From Paenibacillus polymyxa (GTDB lineage Bacteria > Bacillota > Bacilli > Paenibacillales > Paenibacillaceae), in the NCBI RefSeq assembly GCF_018614975.1, contig NZ_JAGGNR010000008.1, positions 62,001 to 126,000 on the forward strand: DNA of 64,000 bases. Direction: 5' to 3'. The notes under the pieces were generated by a model. That model was not told the DNA's origin and searched no databases. It worked only from the letters and a program-made list of their open reading frames with translations. A program made the position numbers and the translations under genes. Positions 1 to 8,615 of the stretch are shown here, one piece after another. Position 1 is the stretch's first letter. Every line of letters begins with the position of its first letter.

Positions 1-1030
1 ATTCATAACCAAACGAGACGTTCTCGAAGCGAATATCACCCTTCACACTTTCGAATTCAACGGCGTTTTTGCTATCCGCAATTTCAGGTTCTGTATCAAT
101 GATCTCCAGATAACGCTTGAAACCAGCAATGCCCTTTGGATAACTTTCGATGACTGCGTTGATCTTCTCGATAGGACGGAAGAAGATATTAGACAGGAGC
201 AGGAAGGCCATAAAGTCACCCATATTGATTCTGCCATCAATATAAAACCAGGCTCCACTGATCATGACAAACACCGTAACCAGTCGCATCATCATATAAC
301 TGACCGAGATACTTTTTGCCATCGTTTTGTAGGCAAGCAGCTTGGTTTTACGGAAATTCTGATTGTCCACAGCAAAAAGTTCTTTCTCATGTTCTTCGTT
401 CGCGAACGATTGTACAACACGCATGCCACCGACGTTGTCTTCAATACGTGCATTGAAATTGCCGACGTCTCCGAAAAGTCGCCGATAGGTCTTTGTCATC
501 CGGCCACCAAATACGATAATGACCCAAGCCATAACTGGGATAATGATAAAGGTAAGCAGCGCAAGCTCCAGATTAATGTTAGCCATCAGCCAGAACGATC
601 CGATTAATGTCATTACTGCGATGAATACATCTTCAGGTCCATGGTGAGCAACCTCACCGATATCATTCAGATCATTCGTAAGATGACCAATTAAGTGGCC
701 CGTTTTACGATTATCAAAGAACCGGAAGGACAGCTTCTGCAAGTGAGCGAACATCTTCTCACGCATGTTGGTCTCAATATTAATGCCAAGCATATGTCCC
801 CAATATGTAACTACATAGTTCAATACCGTATTAAGTGCATAGATGGATAACAACACAACACAGGCAAGCATTATGAGAGGCCAATCCTGACCTGGCAACA
901 ATTCATTAATGAATTTGCTGACGGCAAGGGGGAAAGCCAACTCCAGAAGACCTGCGAGTACAGCGCATCCAAAATCAATCAAAAACAGTTTTTTATAAGG
1001 ACGATAATACGAAAAAAACCGACGAATCAT
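1..1030 (-). CDS. ABC exporter, fused permease/ATPase (5' part, runs off left edge)
   Basis: Reading from the ATG at 1030 (MIRRFFSYYRPYKK) the frame stays open to the window edge and encodes an ABC_membrane type I exporter domain. Several hydrophobic helices are seen, plus the family-typical stretch around RFFDNRKTGHLIGHLTNDL. Near residue 330 the start of a nucleotide-binding domain appears (FENVSFGYE). The Walker motifs must lie outside the window, so the gene is partial. Such half-size exporters act in the cytoplasmic membrane as homo- or heterodimers and export lipids, peptides or drugs; the substrate cannot be read here. The start lies 2 bp beyond the stop of the small charged gene upstream, so the two are probably co-transcribed. 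Confidence 0.93.
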   Translation of the reverse strand, partial: MIRRFFSYYRPYKKLFLIDFGCAVLAGLLELAFPLAVSKFINELLPGQDWPLIMLACVVLLSIYALNTVLNYVVTYWGHMLGINIETNMREKMFAHLQKLSFRFFDNRKTGHLIGHLTNDLNDIGEVAHHGPEDVFIAVMTLIGSFWLMANINLELALLTFIIIPVMAWVIIVFGGRMTKTYRRLFGDVGNFNARIEDNVGGMRVVQSFANEEHEKELFAVDNQNFRKTKLLAYKTMAKSISVSYMMMRLVTVFVMISGAWFYIDGRINMGDFMAFLLLSNIFFRPIEKINAVIESYPKGIAGFKRYLEIIDTEPEIADSKNAVEFESVKGDIRFENVSFGYE

Positions 1031-1032
1031 AC

Positions 1033-1407
1033 TTATTCACTCTCACTCTCCATATCCTTATTGGGGCTTACATCTTCATTTTGCAACTCGAAAAGATGGA
1101 TATACTCGTCGATGACCTGATCAATGGCTTTTAGTTCCCCACTAATCATTGGGCGAATATGTTCGTACTCCTCCTGTCCAAGTTGTCTGGCAAGCGTTGT
1201 TCTTCGATTCTGCATTTGTTCCAAAAACACAAGAATCCGGCCGCGACGGAACGTTTGCGCACCATGACCCCGTTTTCCCTGATGTTCACCATTTCCTCTG
1301 CCACGTCTTGAACGCTCACCACGTTGCTCATTGTCACTCATATCACGTTTCGGACGCTCACCTTGACGTACACTTCCATCGATTTCATTCAGATCACGAT
1401 CTCTCAT
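1033..1407 (-). CDS. Small charged protein upstream of ABC exporter
   Basis: A 124-residue protein (MRDRDLNEIDG...) with no signal peptide or membrane segment. The first half is very rich in Arg, Gly, Glu and Gln (for example GERSRRGRGNGEHQGKRG). The second half resembles a short helical domain (FLEQMQNRRTTLARQLGQEE). I do not recognise a named family. I chose the ATG at 1407 because a GGGGGTGG ribosome site lies about 6 bases upstream; an in-frame extension to 1536 would run through the operator palindrome and is unlikely. It is followed after 2 bp by the ABC exporter, so it may be a partner or regulator of that exporter (inference). Confidence 0.7.
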   Translation of the reverse strand: MRDRDLNEIDGSVRQGERPKRDMSDNEQRGERSRRGRGNGEHQGKRGHGAQTFRRGRILVFLEQMQNRRTTLARQLGQEEYEHIRPMISGELKAIDQVIDEYIHLFELQNEDVSPNKDMESESE

Positions 1408-1425
1408 TTTTGCCACCCCCATTAC

Positions 1426-1445
1426 TTGTATACATATGTATACAA
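1426..1445. promoter_or_regulatory. Perfect 20-bp palindrome, probable operator
   Basis: TTGTATACATATGTATACAA is identical to its own reverse complement. It lies 19 bases upstream of the start of the small charged gene. A related, imperfect repeat with a GTATAC core follows at about 1447-1470. The form fits a homodimeric repressor of the GntR or MarR type (inference). Confidence 0.6.
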
Positions 1446-1597
1446 CGCATTCATGTATACGAATGTATGCGAAATCCCAAAAGATGTCAACCTTTATATT
1501 CACTTGAAACAACGTAAACTTTACGCCATAAATCAATTCAACGGAAAAAGTAGTGCTCTCTTTGGATCGGGCGCTTTTCCATGAACACTTCTATTAA

Positions 1598-1626
1598 TTG
1601 ACACAAAAAAAAGATGGAATTATAAT
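1598..1626 (+). promoter_or_regulatory. Consensus sigma-A promoter for marR
   Basis: TTGACA at 1598-1603 and TATAAT at 1621-1626 are separated by exactly 17 bases. Both hexamers match the vegetative consensus fully. The MarR start codon lies about 45 bases downstream. An imperfect repeat (ATAATcatgacAATTAT, about 1640-1656) overlaps the expected transcription start and could be an autoregulatory site. Confidence 0.8.
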
Positions 1627-1670
1627 GGTCTCAACAACTATAATCATGACAATTATTTAGGAGGACAACC

Positions 1671-2096
1671 TTGGAATTAGAAAAATATATCGGTGTTAAT
1701 GTACAACGCGCGGCACTTAAACTGAATAATTACTATCAAAAGGTAGTCAATCCGTTTGACATCACAGTGGATCAGTGGGAAATACTAATCGTACTATGGG
1801 AAAAAGAAGGCATTACTCAAAAAGAACTTGCCGAGAGACTTCATAAGGACCAAACGAATGTTGCACGGATGCTGTTTAAGCTCGAAAAGAAAGAATTTAT
1901 TTATCGTGTGATTCATGAAACGGATAGAAGATCTTTACGTGTTTATTTAACTCCTAAAGGACGAGATATGAAAGATGAAATTCTTGCTCCTTCCATGGAT
2001 GCATATAATAAAACGATCCAGGGGTTATCCAAGGAGGAGGTTGAGATGTTTAGAAGGATTCTTACCGTAATGTATAACAACGTAAAAGATCTATAG
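1671..2096 (+). CDS. MarR-family transcriptional regulator
   Basis: A 141-residue winged-helix protein. The recognition region is seen at about residues 52-95 (ITQKELAERLHKDQTNVARMLFKLEKK, then the wing with DRRSLRVYLTPKG), which is the MarR signature. Length is normal for the family. The start is TTG at 1671, 6 bases after AGGAGG at 1659-1664. It sits upstream of an MFS exporter on the same strand (gap 112 bp), the usual arrangement for a ligand-responsive repressor that controls its own operon. The ligand cannot be predicted. Confidence 0.92.
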   Translation: MELEKYIGVNVQRAALKLNNYYQKVVNPFDITVDQWEILIVLWEKEGITQKELAERLHKDQTNVARMLFKLEKKEFIYRVIHETDRRSLRVYLTPKGRDMKDEILAPSMDAYNKTIQGLSKEEVEMFRRILTVMYNNVKDL

Positions 2097-2101
2097 TCCA
2101 A

Positions 2102-2147
2102 AGAGGAGTCCTCTCCACTTTAAAGGGGGGATGACTTTTTTTGTCAT
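2102..2147 (+). promoter_or_regulatory. Inverted repeats between marR and the MFS gene
   Basis: Two small inverted repeats lie in the 112-bp gap. AGAGGA-g-TCCTCT at 2102-2114 has six-base perfect arms. ATGAC-N7-GTCAT at 2131-2147 has five-base arms around a T-run. Neither is a convincing terminator, because no T-tract follows the first. They could be regulator sites or mRNA structures that set the ratio of regulator to exporter. Confidence 0.3.
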
Positions 2148-2208
2148 ATACTTGCTGCAGCAACTATGGTCGAGACTATTAAAATTTATTCTAAAGGAGA
2201 TTTTTAAG

Positions 2209-3597
2209 ATGGAAATAATAGCAAAAGAAGCAGGTGTTTTCGACGCCAAGTACAGAGCATTGACCATTGGGATTATTCTTGCTGTCACTACCGTCGCATT
2301 TGAAGGTTTAGCAGTTGTTACGATTGCTCCAAGCCTGGCTCAAAAATTGAATGGGCTCCATTTGTACGGTTGGATATTCAGCTCTTTTCTTTTGGCACAA
2401 ATCCTTGGAACAATGATCATTGGGGCGCGGATCAACAAAAACGGCGTATTCGCATCGTTTGGCATATCGATACTTTTTTTTGTGATCGGCATCGTAATTG
2501 CGGCTACTTCTGTGAACATGATTACTCTAATTATAGGGAGAGTATTTCAAGGGTTTGGTGGAGGCGGTATCATTACGTGTGTATATTACAGCATTACTTT
2601 AGGTTATCCTGATAAGCTGAGAACGAAAATACTTGCTTTGTTTTCCGGCGCATACATTCTACCTGCACTAATAGGCCCTTATATTGCTGGGCTTATAGCG
2701 GAGCATATCTCCTGGAGAGTTGTTTTTTGGCTTGTGCTTCCCTTCATTGGTTTGGCTGTCATGCTGACGCTTCCCGCTTTCCGCAAATTTACAGTTAGAG
2801 TGAATAAACCTTCCAAGAGTAACAGAAAAGAAGGTTTTGCAGTATTACTGACTATTGGAACGGGAATGTTGCTGGCTGGGCTAGGCTTTATAACCGATTG
2901 GAAAGGAATTGTGCTTTCCGTAGCAGGATTGCTTATCATGATTCAGCCTTTGCGAAAGCTGCTGCCAGAGGGCACCTTAAGTGCCAGAAGAGGTTTACCG
3001 GCCACGATTGCTTCAAGAGGATTCTTTGTTGCTAGTTATAATGCGACCGAGAGTTATGTTGTCCTCGCTTTGACAGATGTGAAAAAGCTTCCTGCAGATA
3101 TGGCGGGATTAATTGTAGCCGCTGGTGCATTAAGCTGGTCAGCGGCTGCCTGGCTTCAGTCCAGGTTTGATGCTAAAGACCATGGGATGGGCCGAAAAAA
3201 ACGGGTAACCATTGGTATTGGATTTATGATCATTGGTGTTGCTGCGGTCATTCTCGCTGTTGGCCTCCCCGAAGGAGGGATCGTATTTGCAGTGATTTCA
3301 CAGCTTTTCACTGGATTCGGCATCGGTTTGGCACATCCTACGACTGGAGCGATTGCACTACAGCATACAAAAACAGGTGAAGAAGGTGAGATCTCCGCCA
3401 GCCTTCAGTTTACAGATGCATTTAGCCCAGGGGTAAGCATTGGCGTCGGCGGAGCCCTTATTGCCGTTAGTCAGTCACTAAATTTGGGGTTGTTGACGGG
3501 GATTATATTGGCTCTGTCTCTTCAATTACTTCTCGTTCTCTTGAGCTTTACGATTTCCTTTCGCATCAAGCAGGCAAAAGCCTCGGCGGAGAACTGA
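2209..3597 (+). CDS. MFS exporter (drug:H+ antiporter type)
   Basis: A 462-residue integral membrane protein with about 12-14 hydrophobic helices. The family motifs are a motif-A-like loop after helix 2 and the motif-C antiporter signature near residue 150 (ALIGPYIAGLIAEHISWR). It resembles multidrug efflux proteins that pump small molecules out using the proton gradient. I chose the ATG at 2209 (MEIIAKEAGVF), which has AAGGAG 9 bases upstream; the frame is open further up but has no ribosome site there. It forms a probable operon with the MarR gene, which suggests inducible efflux. The substrate is unknown. Confidence 0.88.
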   Translation: MEIIAKEAGVFDAKYRALTIGIILAVTTVAFEGLAVVTIAPSLAQKLNGLHLYGWIFSSFLLAQILGTMIIGARINKNGVFASFGISILFFVIGIVIAATSVNMITLIIGRVFQGFGGGGIITCVYYSITLGYPDKLRTKILALFSGAYILPALIGPYIAGLIAEHISWRVVFWLVLPFIGLAVMLTLPAFRKFTVRVNKPSKSNRKEGFAVLLTIGTGMLLAGLGFITDWKGIVLSVAGLLIMIQPLRKLLPEGTLSARRGLPATIASRGFFVASYNATESYVVLALTDVKKLPADMAGLIVAAGALSWSAAAWLQSRFDAKDHGMGRKKRVTIGIGFMIIGVAAVILAVGLPEGGIVFAVISQLFTGFGIGLAHPTTGAIALQHTKTGEEGEISASLQFTDAFSPGVSIGVGGALIAVSQSLNLGLLTGIILALSLQLLLVLLSFTISFRIKQAKASAEN

Positions 3598-3638
3598 TAC
3601 CGTCCTGAATTCGGAAAATTAAATATTCCCTACATTGA

Positions 3639-3687
3639 CATACCAAAACCTTCCCCACGTCATGGAGAAGGCTTTGGTATGTTTTTT
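3639..3687. terminator. Bidirectional terminator between convergent genes
   Basis: The arms 3639-3653 and 3667-3681 pair over 15 bases with one mismatch on the plus strand (a G-U pair on the minus strand). They are followed by T6 on the plus strand. The hairpin lies between the stop of the MFS gene and the stop of the convergent serine hydrolase gene. Confidence 0.8.
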
Positions 3688-3703
3688 AAATACATTCATT
3701 TTA

Positions 3704-5791
3704 CTATTTCAATGAAATTTCAAATGTGGAATCAACGTCACCAGCAAATACAATGCGGCCGTTTTCCGGTAAAACAACCTCATTCTGACCGCTGACTACG
3801 GTGTGATTAATACAAATACCATTCTGATCATATACGGCAAAGGCGCCATTTGAAGGCAGTTTAACCGTCATGACTTTTCCTTTCACCGTTGCGGGCACCG
3901 AAAACCATTTGGCATAACCATCTGCTTGAATCGTTGTTACAGATTGTTTACCCGAGTACAGTGGTTGTACCATTTCCTCACTGGCGTATATGCTACCAAC
4001 GGCTGTAATGTACTCTACTCCGTTCTTTTTAGCAAAATAAATTTCCTTTGAATCCCGTCCTGCCATGCCAGGGATTTGCAGATCTGTGACTGCTTCGCTG
4101 GCTCCAATAATCTTACTATTGGTCATATACCCTGGAGTCTCTTCATTCATATGGAAAGAGAGGATTGGTGATGAATGCAGATATACAGTTGATGTATACT
4201 TCTGATTCACCACGTAGTATCTCTTACCTTCACGCTGCTTCCATGAGGCAGTAATATCCTGGGATAATTTATTGGCTTCCAGCTTCTCCGCCGTATATTC
4301 GGAGAACGCCAACTGCCCAAGTCCCGGCAAGGATATATAAGTTCGAGACCAGAGATACGTCCTTCCATTCTGCTCCGTAACAAATTTCAGCTTTTCTGTG
4401 CCTTTATCGTTAACAAACGTACCATCCGCTGTATAGGTGTATTCTTGAGCCGGATTACTCGGAGCTGCGAGTGTGGATACAGTCATTTGTCCAGCATTGT
4501 TCATTTCAATCTTCTTAACCGAATTAATGCTGCCATATATACCTGCATTCGTGGCTATTTCTTTAGGTATACCTGCCTTCACTGGCACACCAAACGATTT
4601 TTCCGGCTTCCGTTCTGTAATAATGCCCTTTTCCTCAAGTGCGCTGAGTAATAATTCATTCGCAATGAACTGATCTTTGGCACTTGTCCCACCAGATGAG
4701 GTAACGGCGGCAGCCAGATTGTATTCTGGCAGTACGATTAATGAGGAGTGATACGATATGGTATCTCCACCTTTCGTTACTGCCTTGATGCCGTATTCAC
4801 TGAATGGGTACAAATTTACACTATCCCACCCTAACCCGTAAGATATAGACGTATCACTATCCTCTGGCCACATGCCTCTTTTGTATTCTTCTTGCGCCAT
4901 GGCTTCTACAGACTTATTGGTAAGAATGCCTTGGACCTCTCCCGTGAAAATCTGTGAAAATTTCACAAGATCTTCAGCGGTGGAATAAATGCCTCCAGTA
5001 GCGATGACATTATAATTCTCTTGTGGAAGCTGACCCTCAACCAAAGGAGAATAGATTCCCGACATGTCTGCCGGGTCAACCACATCCTGTGGTGTTTTGG
5101 TATGCTTCATGTCCAGAGGTCCTGTTAAATATTGGTGTATAAAAGCTGTAAAGCTCATGCCGCTAACTTGTTCAACCATAATTTCGGCTAACGTAAAACC
5201 GTCGTTACTGTACACAGAGTATGCGCCGGGATCTGCCTTCAGGTTTTGGTTCCCTAATTGATCCAGAAACGTATCATGTGAATACGTATCATTATCCCCG
5301 TACAATGTGGCATTGCTGCCAGTGCTGCCCAACAGACCGGAAGAATGATTTAACAGCATGCGTGGTGTAATTTGTTTGTATCGGTTATCTTTCATTTTAA
5401 AATCAGGGATATAGTTCACAACAGGCAGATCCAAATCCATCTTGCCTTCGTCAACTAACTTCATAACAGAAGCTGTAAGGAACATTTTACTCGTTGATCC
5501 TATGCCATAGATCGTATCTGACGTAAGAGGCACCTTGTTGTTTTTATCGTTTTTACCCGTCTGACCGGACACCACAATCTCGCCACCATCGATAAGGGCA
5601 TATTGCAGGCTTGTTATTCCATGCTTCTCGGTGAGTAACTTGGCTTTCTCCATCACCGTTTTCTTGGTTGGTTCATACGTAAAATCACTGCTACTTGTAA
5701 CAGGCGCAGCCATTGCAGACATTGGAGCTAACATCGTTAATGCCAGCGTTAACACGGCGATTGAAGTGCGTTTTCCCTTTTGTCGTCCCAT
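3704..5791 (-). CDS. Secreted serine hydrolase, beta-lactamase/PBP4* family
   Basis: A 695-residue protein with a Sec signal peptide (positively charged start, hydrophobic core, AMAAP near residue 29). The beta-lactamase fold occupies about residues 45-385. The SxxK motif is STSK at 99-102 and the tyrosine motif is YSN at 194-196, the class C/EstB pattern. The remaining 300 residues are beta-rich and probably form accessory domains. The protein acts outside the membrane. Relatives are D-aminopeptidases, esterases or carboxypeptidases rather than true antibiotic-degrading enzymes, so no resistance role is claimed. The ATG follows AGGAGATG. It is the last gene of a three-hydrolase minus-strand operon. 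Confidence 0.9.
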   Translation of the reverse strand: MGRQKGKRTSIAVLTLALTMLAPMSAMAAPVTSSSDFTYEPTKKTVMEKAKLLTEKHGITSLQYALIDGGEIVVSGQTGKNDKNNKVPLTSDTIYGIGSTSKMFLTASVMKLVDEGKMDLDLPVVNYIPDFKMKDNRYKQITPRMLLNHSSGLLGSTGSNATLYGDNDTYSHDTFLDQLGNQNLKADPGAYSVYSNDGFTLAEIMVEQVSGMSFTAFIHQYLTGPLDMKHTKTPQDVVDPADMSGIYSPLVEGQLPQENYNVIATGGIYSTAEDLVKFSQIFTGEVQGILTNKSVEAMAQEEYKRGMWPEDSDTSISYGLGWDSVNLYPFSEYGIKAVTKGGDTISYHSSLIVLPEYNLAAAVTSSGGTSAKDQFIANELLLSALEEKGIITERKPEKSFGVPVKAGIPKEIATNAGIYGSINSVKKIEMNNAGQMTVSTLAAPSNPAQEYTYTADGTFVNDKGTEKLKFVTEQNGRTYLWSRTYISLPGLGQLAFSEYTAEKLEANKLSQDITASWKQREGKRYYVVNQKYTSTVYLHSSPILSFHMNEETPGYMTNSKIIGASEAVTDLQIPGMAGRDSKEIYFAKKNGVEYITAVGSIYASEEMVQPLYSGKQSVTTIQADGYAKWFSVPATVKGKVMTVKLPSNGAFAVYDQNGICINHTVVSGQNEVVLPENGRIVFAGDVDSTFEISLK

Positions 5792-5822
5792 TCACATCAT
5801 CTCCTGTTAAATGTTTTGGTTA

Positions 5823-7277
5823 TTAGAGTTCTTCCGGGTCTACAAATTTCACCTCCGGATACAAGTCGTTTGGTCCCTGAATCAGATCTCCACCCGTTTC
5901 TTTCAGTTGTTTGTTAAAGAAGTCGAGTACATATTGATTTACGATGTTTGATCCTCTTTTACCATTGATATCTCCTGTGATACCGGACAGTTTAACCAGC
6001 TCTGAATAGAACTGAAGGTCCGTGAAATTGAAGTGCTGGGTTCCTTCTACATAGATCACTTTTCCCCCATGATTAATAACATTTTTCATAATGTGCAGCT
6101 CATCTGAAAGAGATTTAGTTACTTCATCATCCGAATTTCTATCTATTTCAAAATTGGCTAACCAGTCTTCAAAACTTCCCGATCGGATGAACATAAACGG
6201 CTTGTTTATATCATCTCTATTTTCCACTTCATATAGTGATCCATCCATATTAACCCCGGCCTTGATTCTCTGATCTAAATACGTTGCATTAAACGCGGTT
6301 GCCCCTCCAAAAGAATGCCCCATCGTCCCGATGTGATCTAGATCGATTTTTCCTTTAAACTGACTTTCGATTGCACCTGAATTCAGCTTTTCGATTTGAT
6401 CGATTACAAACTCCACGTCTTTCGTCCATATATTTCCTGTTTTTGTGCGTTCATCTAGTGTAGTCGTGCTTTTTTTATAATCCGTTACACGGCCATCTGG
6501 AAAAAGGGTAGCAAAGGTGCTATACGTATGATCGATGGTGACCACGATATACCCATGACTGGCCAGATTCTCGGCCTGTGATGCATGTAGAACTCTACTG
6601 GTTCCCATACCATGAGATAGTAGTACCACGGGATACGGACTTGCAGAAGGTAAGATTTCTACATTTTCATAAGAGTTGGTTTGACTATATTTCCAGTAGT
6701 CGAGCACAAATTCAGGCAGTTTTAAAGAAGTAGAGAAGCTCTGAATATACTTTTTGAACCTCTCTTTATCTTTTGGAAACAGCGTGTCACGCTTGATATT
6801 ATTCCTATTTTCAGCAGGGTACCAAACTTGAACCATTAGTTCCCTCTTGTCACTTTGATCTTCAGTGAAGACTTCATCTCTGTTCTGATCTGTAAAATGA
6901 AAGGTTTGCGTACCCACTTTCTCTGGACCATCCGGCTTCGGCAAATTAAAGACAGGTAAGTATGCAGACAAGGCAGTAGAACCAACCAGCAGAATGACAA
7001 TCAGGGAAGATAAACTATATTTCAAGAACTTTCCTATTTTCAGATTCATCATCTTTTCGGAATGTCTGAGTAAAACAATAATTATGAATAGAGCCGTCAT
7101 GATATATACCACAAGCAACTGCCATCTGTATCCCTCAACCAACAATTGAACTACGAGTATAACGCTACTTCCTATCCCCAAACCCAATCCTGTTTTCTTT
7201 GCACTTCTTTTAATAAATAGTAGGTCTACGAGTAACGCGAAACAGGATAGAACTAACAGTATCTCAAATAATCTCAT
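5823..7277 (-). CDS. Membrane-anchored alpha/beta hydrolase (PAF-acetylhydrolase-like)
   Basis: A 484-residue protein from the ATG at 7277, which has a GAGAGAGG ribosome site; the frame is open up to 7358 but the weaker upstream starts are less likely. Four hydrophobic segments fill the first 105 residues. An extracytoplasmic alpha/beta hydrolase domain follows. The nucleophile elbow is GHSFGG with Ser at about 322, and the oxyanion region VVLLSHGMGTSR precedes it. This is the layout of platelet-activating-factor acetylhydrolase-like and dienelactone-hydrolase-like esterases. It lies between two other serine hydrolases (31-bp gap downstream). The substrate is unknown; a lipid or acyl ester is likely. 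Confidence 0.88.
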   Translation of the reverse strand: MRLFEILLVLSCFALLVDLLFIKRSAKKTGLGLGIGSSVILVVQLLVEGYRWQLLVVYIMTALFIIIVLLRHSEKMMNLKIGKFLKYSLSSLIVILLVGSTALSAYLPVFNLPKPDGPEKVGTQTFHFTDQNRDEVFTEDQSDKRELMVQVWYPAENRNNIKRDTLFPKDKERFKKYIQSFSTSLKLPEFVLDYWKYSQTNSYENVEILPSASPYPVVLLSHGMGTSRVLHASQAENLASHGYIVVTIDHTYSTFATLFPDGRVTDYKKSTTTLDERTKTGNIWTKDVEFVIDQIEKLNSGAIESQFKGKIDLDHIGTMGHSFGGATAFNATYLDQRIKAGVNMDGSLYEVENRDDINKPFMFIRSGSFEDWLANFEIDRNSDDEVTKSLSDELHIMKNVINHGGKVIYVEGTQHFNFTDLQFYSELVKLSGITGDINGKRGSNIVNQYVLDFFNKQLKETGGDLIQGPNDLYPEVKFVDPEEL

Positions 7278-7409
7278 TTGAATTCCTCTCTCTCTCATCA
7301 CGGCAACGGCCAAATTGGATTTACTATGGAAAAACCGCCCAGCAAGACGGTTTTTCATATTCGGTAATGCACCTCTGTTAAGTCACGAGTGTGTACTTTT
7401 ACAGAATTT

Positions 7410-8390
7410 TTACTTCGCTTCGTTCATGAATGCTCTAACATCTTCAGCTATTTCTTTAAATAACGTATGGTGCAAGTAATGCTCGCCATCCATAGTGATT
7501 ACTTTCCCATGTACTGAATCTTTGATCTGCCCTTCATGCAGCGGTATCCATCCTTCTACACCTTCATTATTGGCTTGTACAAAGAGAAGAAGTGGAAGGT
7601 CTTTAGGGAAGGTTAAACCTTGAGCTCCTTTAAAATTGGAAGCAATATGGTCCATCTCATTTAACATCGTGGCACTATTTGAGTTTTTACTCGACAGCAT
7701 TTTCATCTGCTCTACAGTATGTTCATCAAATGGGAGTCCGGCATAAGGGTCTTCACCAAATTTGACCACTAATCTTTGGAGACCTGATTTTTTGAGAAAT
7801 CCGAACATTTTAGTAGGTAATTTGGCATCCATACCCGGTTGTGTTGAAACACTGCTATCAATTCCGACAAATGCCGTCACCTCATCCGGATATTTGTTCA
7901 CATAATCAATGCCATAAATGCCTGCAATGGAGTGGCCCATAAGCATGTATTTGTTAATATCAAGTTGCTGTAGAGCTTCATGAACTTCACTTACGATGTT
8001 CTCTGCGGTTCTTTCTTTTTCAGTTTCATCACTCAATCCATAACCAAAAGGCTCAACCGCAACAACTTTGTAATATGGTGATAGTTCATCGATGAGCAGT
8101 TTAAAATCAAGCGCTGGTGCAGCTGTTCCATATCCCGGAAGAAGCACGATCGCTTCCTTGCCTTCGCCTTGAATGAGCACATTCATATTTTTCCCGTCTA
8201 CAGATACGTGCTGACCATAGGACTCTATCTTCTTCGCTTCTGAATTACTACTGATCACATTGGTGATATAAACAATACCCAGAAATAGAACAATGGCAAT
8301 TAAGATTGCTCCTAGTATTTTAAGTATAATATTTCGTACCTTCCTGACCCTGGTTCTATTCTTGGCTTTCTTTCCCTCTGGTTGTGTCAC
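7410..8390 (-). CDS. Alpha/beta hydrolase with N-terminal membrane anchor
   Basis: A 326-residue protein with one transmembrane helix at about residues 21-43 after a basic N-terminus, so the catalytic domain faces outward. The domain is a classical alpha/beta hydrolase. LLPGYGTA forms the oxyanion turn, MGHSIAG carries the nucleophile Ser154, and GEHYLHH near the C-terminus carries the likely catalytic His. The start is GTG at 8390 with AGGAGA 8 bases upstream. It is the first gene of the hydrolase operon, and a direct-repeat element typical of OmpR-family regulators lies about 95 bp upstream. The substrate cannot be read from the sequence. Confidence 0.9.
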   Translation of the reverse strand: MTQPEGKKAKNRTRVRKVRNIILKILGAILIAIVLFLGIVYITNVISSNSEAKKIESYGQHVSVDGKNMNVLIQGEGKEAIVLLPGYGTAAPALDFKLLIDELSPYYKVVAVEPFGYGLSDETEKERTAENIVSEVHEALQQLDINKYMLMGHSIAGIYGIDYVNKYPDEVTAFVGIDSSVSTQPGMDAKLPTKMFGFLKKSGLQRLVVKFGEDPYAGLPFDEHTVEQMKMLSSKNSNSATMLNEMDHIASNFKGAQGLTFPKDLPLLLFVQANNEGVEGWIPLHEGQIKDSVHGKVITMDGEHYLHHTLFKEIAEDVRAFMNEAK

Positions 8391-8462
8391 TCTGATCTTC
8401 TCCTGTCTTGAACTGTTTGTTCGGTTGTCTTCTTTGCTGCTAATGAAAGCTTAACCAATGAA

Positions 8463-8502
8463 AATGTACTCCCTGTGACGTCAATATGAACTGAATATGA
8501 AC
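8463..8502 (-). promoter_or_regulatory. Response-regulator box and promoter of the hydrolase operon
   Basis: On the minus strand GTTCATATT occurs twice (plus-strand positions 8483-8491 and 8494-8502) with an 11-bp period, the form expected for an OmpR/PhoB-type regulator dimer. A TACATT -10-like hexamer at 8463-8468 lies 17 bases downstream of the GTTCAT that would occupy the -35 position, which is the class II activator geometry. The two-component genes that end just upstream are the obvious candidate regulator (inference). Confidence 0.55.
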
Positions 8503-8506
8503 AAGC

Positions 8507-8555
8507 AAAAAAAGCCACGTATAACATACAAGAAAGCTTGCATGTTACACATGGC
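8507..8555 (-). terminator. Strong terminator of the two-component operon
   Basis: The arms 8514-8532 and 8537-8555 form a 19-bp stem on the minus-strand RNA with only three G-U pairs and no mismatch, a 4-base loop, and then T7 (plus strand 8507-8513). It lies about 60 bp after the histidine kinase stop and separates the two-component genes from the hydrolase operon. Confidence 0.92.
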
Positions 8556-8615
8556 ATGATCATTCGGTTTAGATAATCCGATCTATATTCTATTCATTGG
8601 CCCTATCCTGTGAGC

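Larger units (their letters stand above)
1408..1670. promoter_or_regulatory. Divergent intergenic region between ABC operon and marR
   Basis: These 263 bases hold the upstream signals of two divergent units. On the left is a 20-bp palindrome and a second imperfect GTATAC-containing repeat at about 1447-1470 for the minus-strand exporter operon. On the right is a consensus sigma-A promoter for the plus-strand MarR gene. No further gene was seen. Confidence 0.6.

Noticed and set aside
3704..5791. Antibiotic-resistance beta-lactamase
   Set aside because: The SxxK and YSN motifs occur in many esterases and D-peptidases; the long C-terminal extension and operon partners do not support a resistance role.
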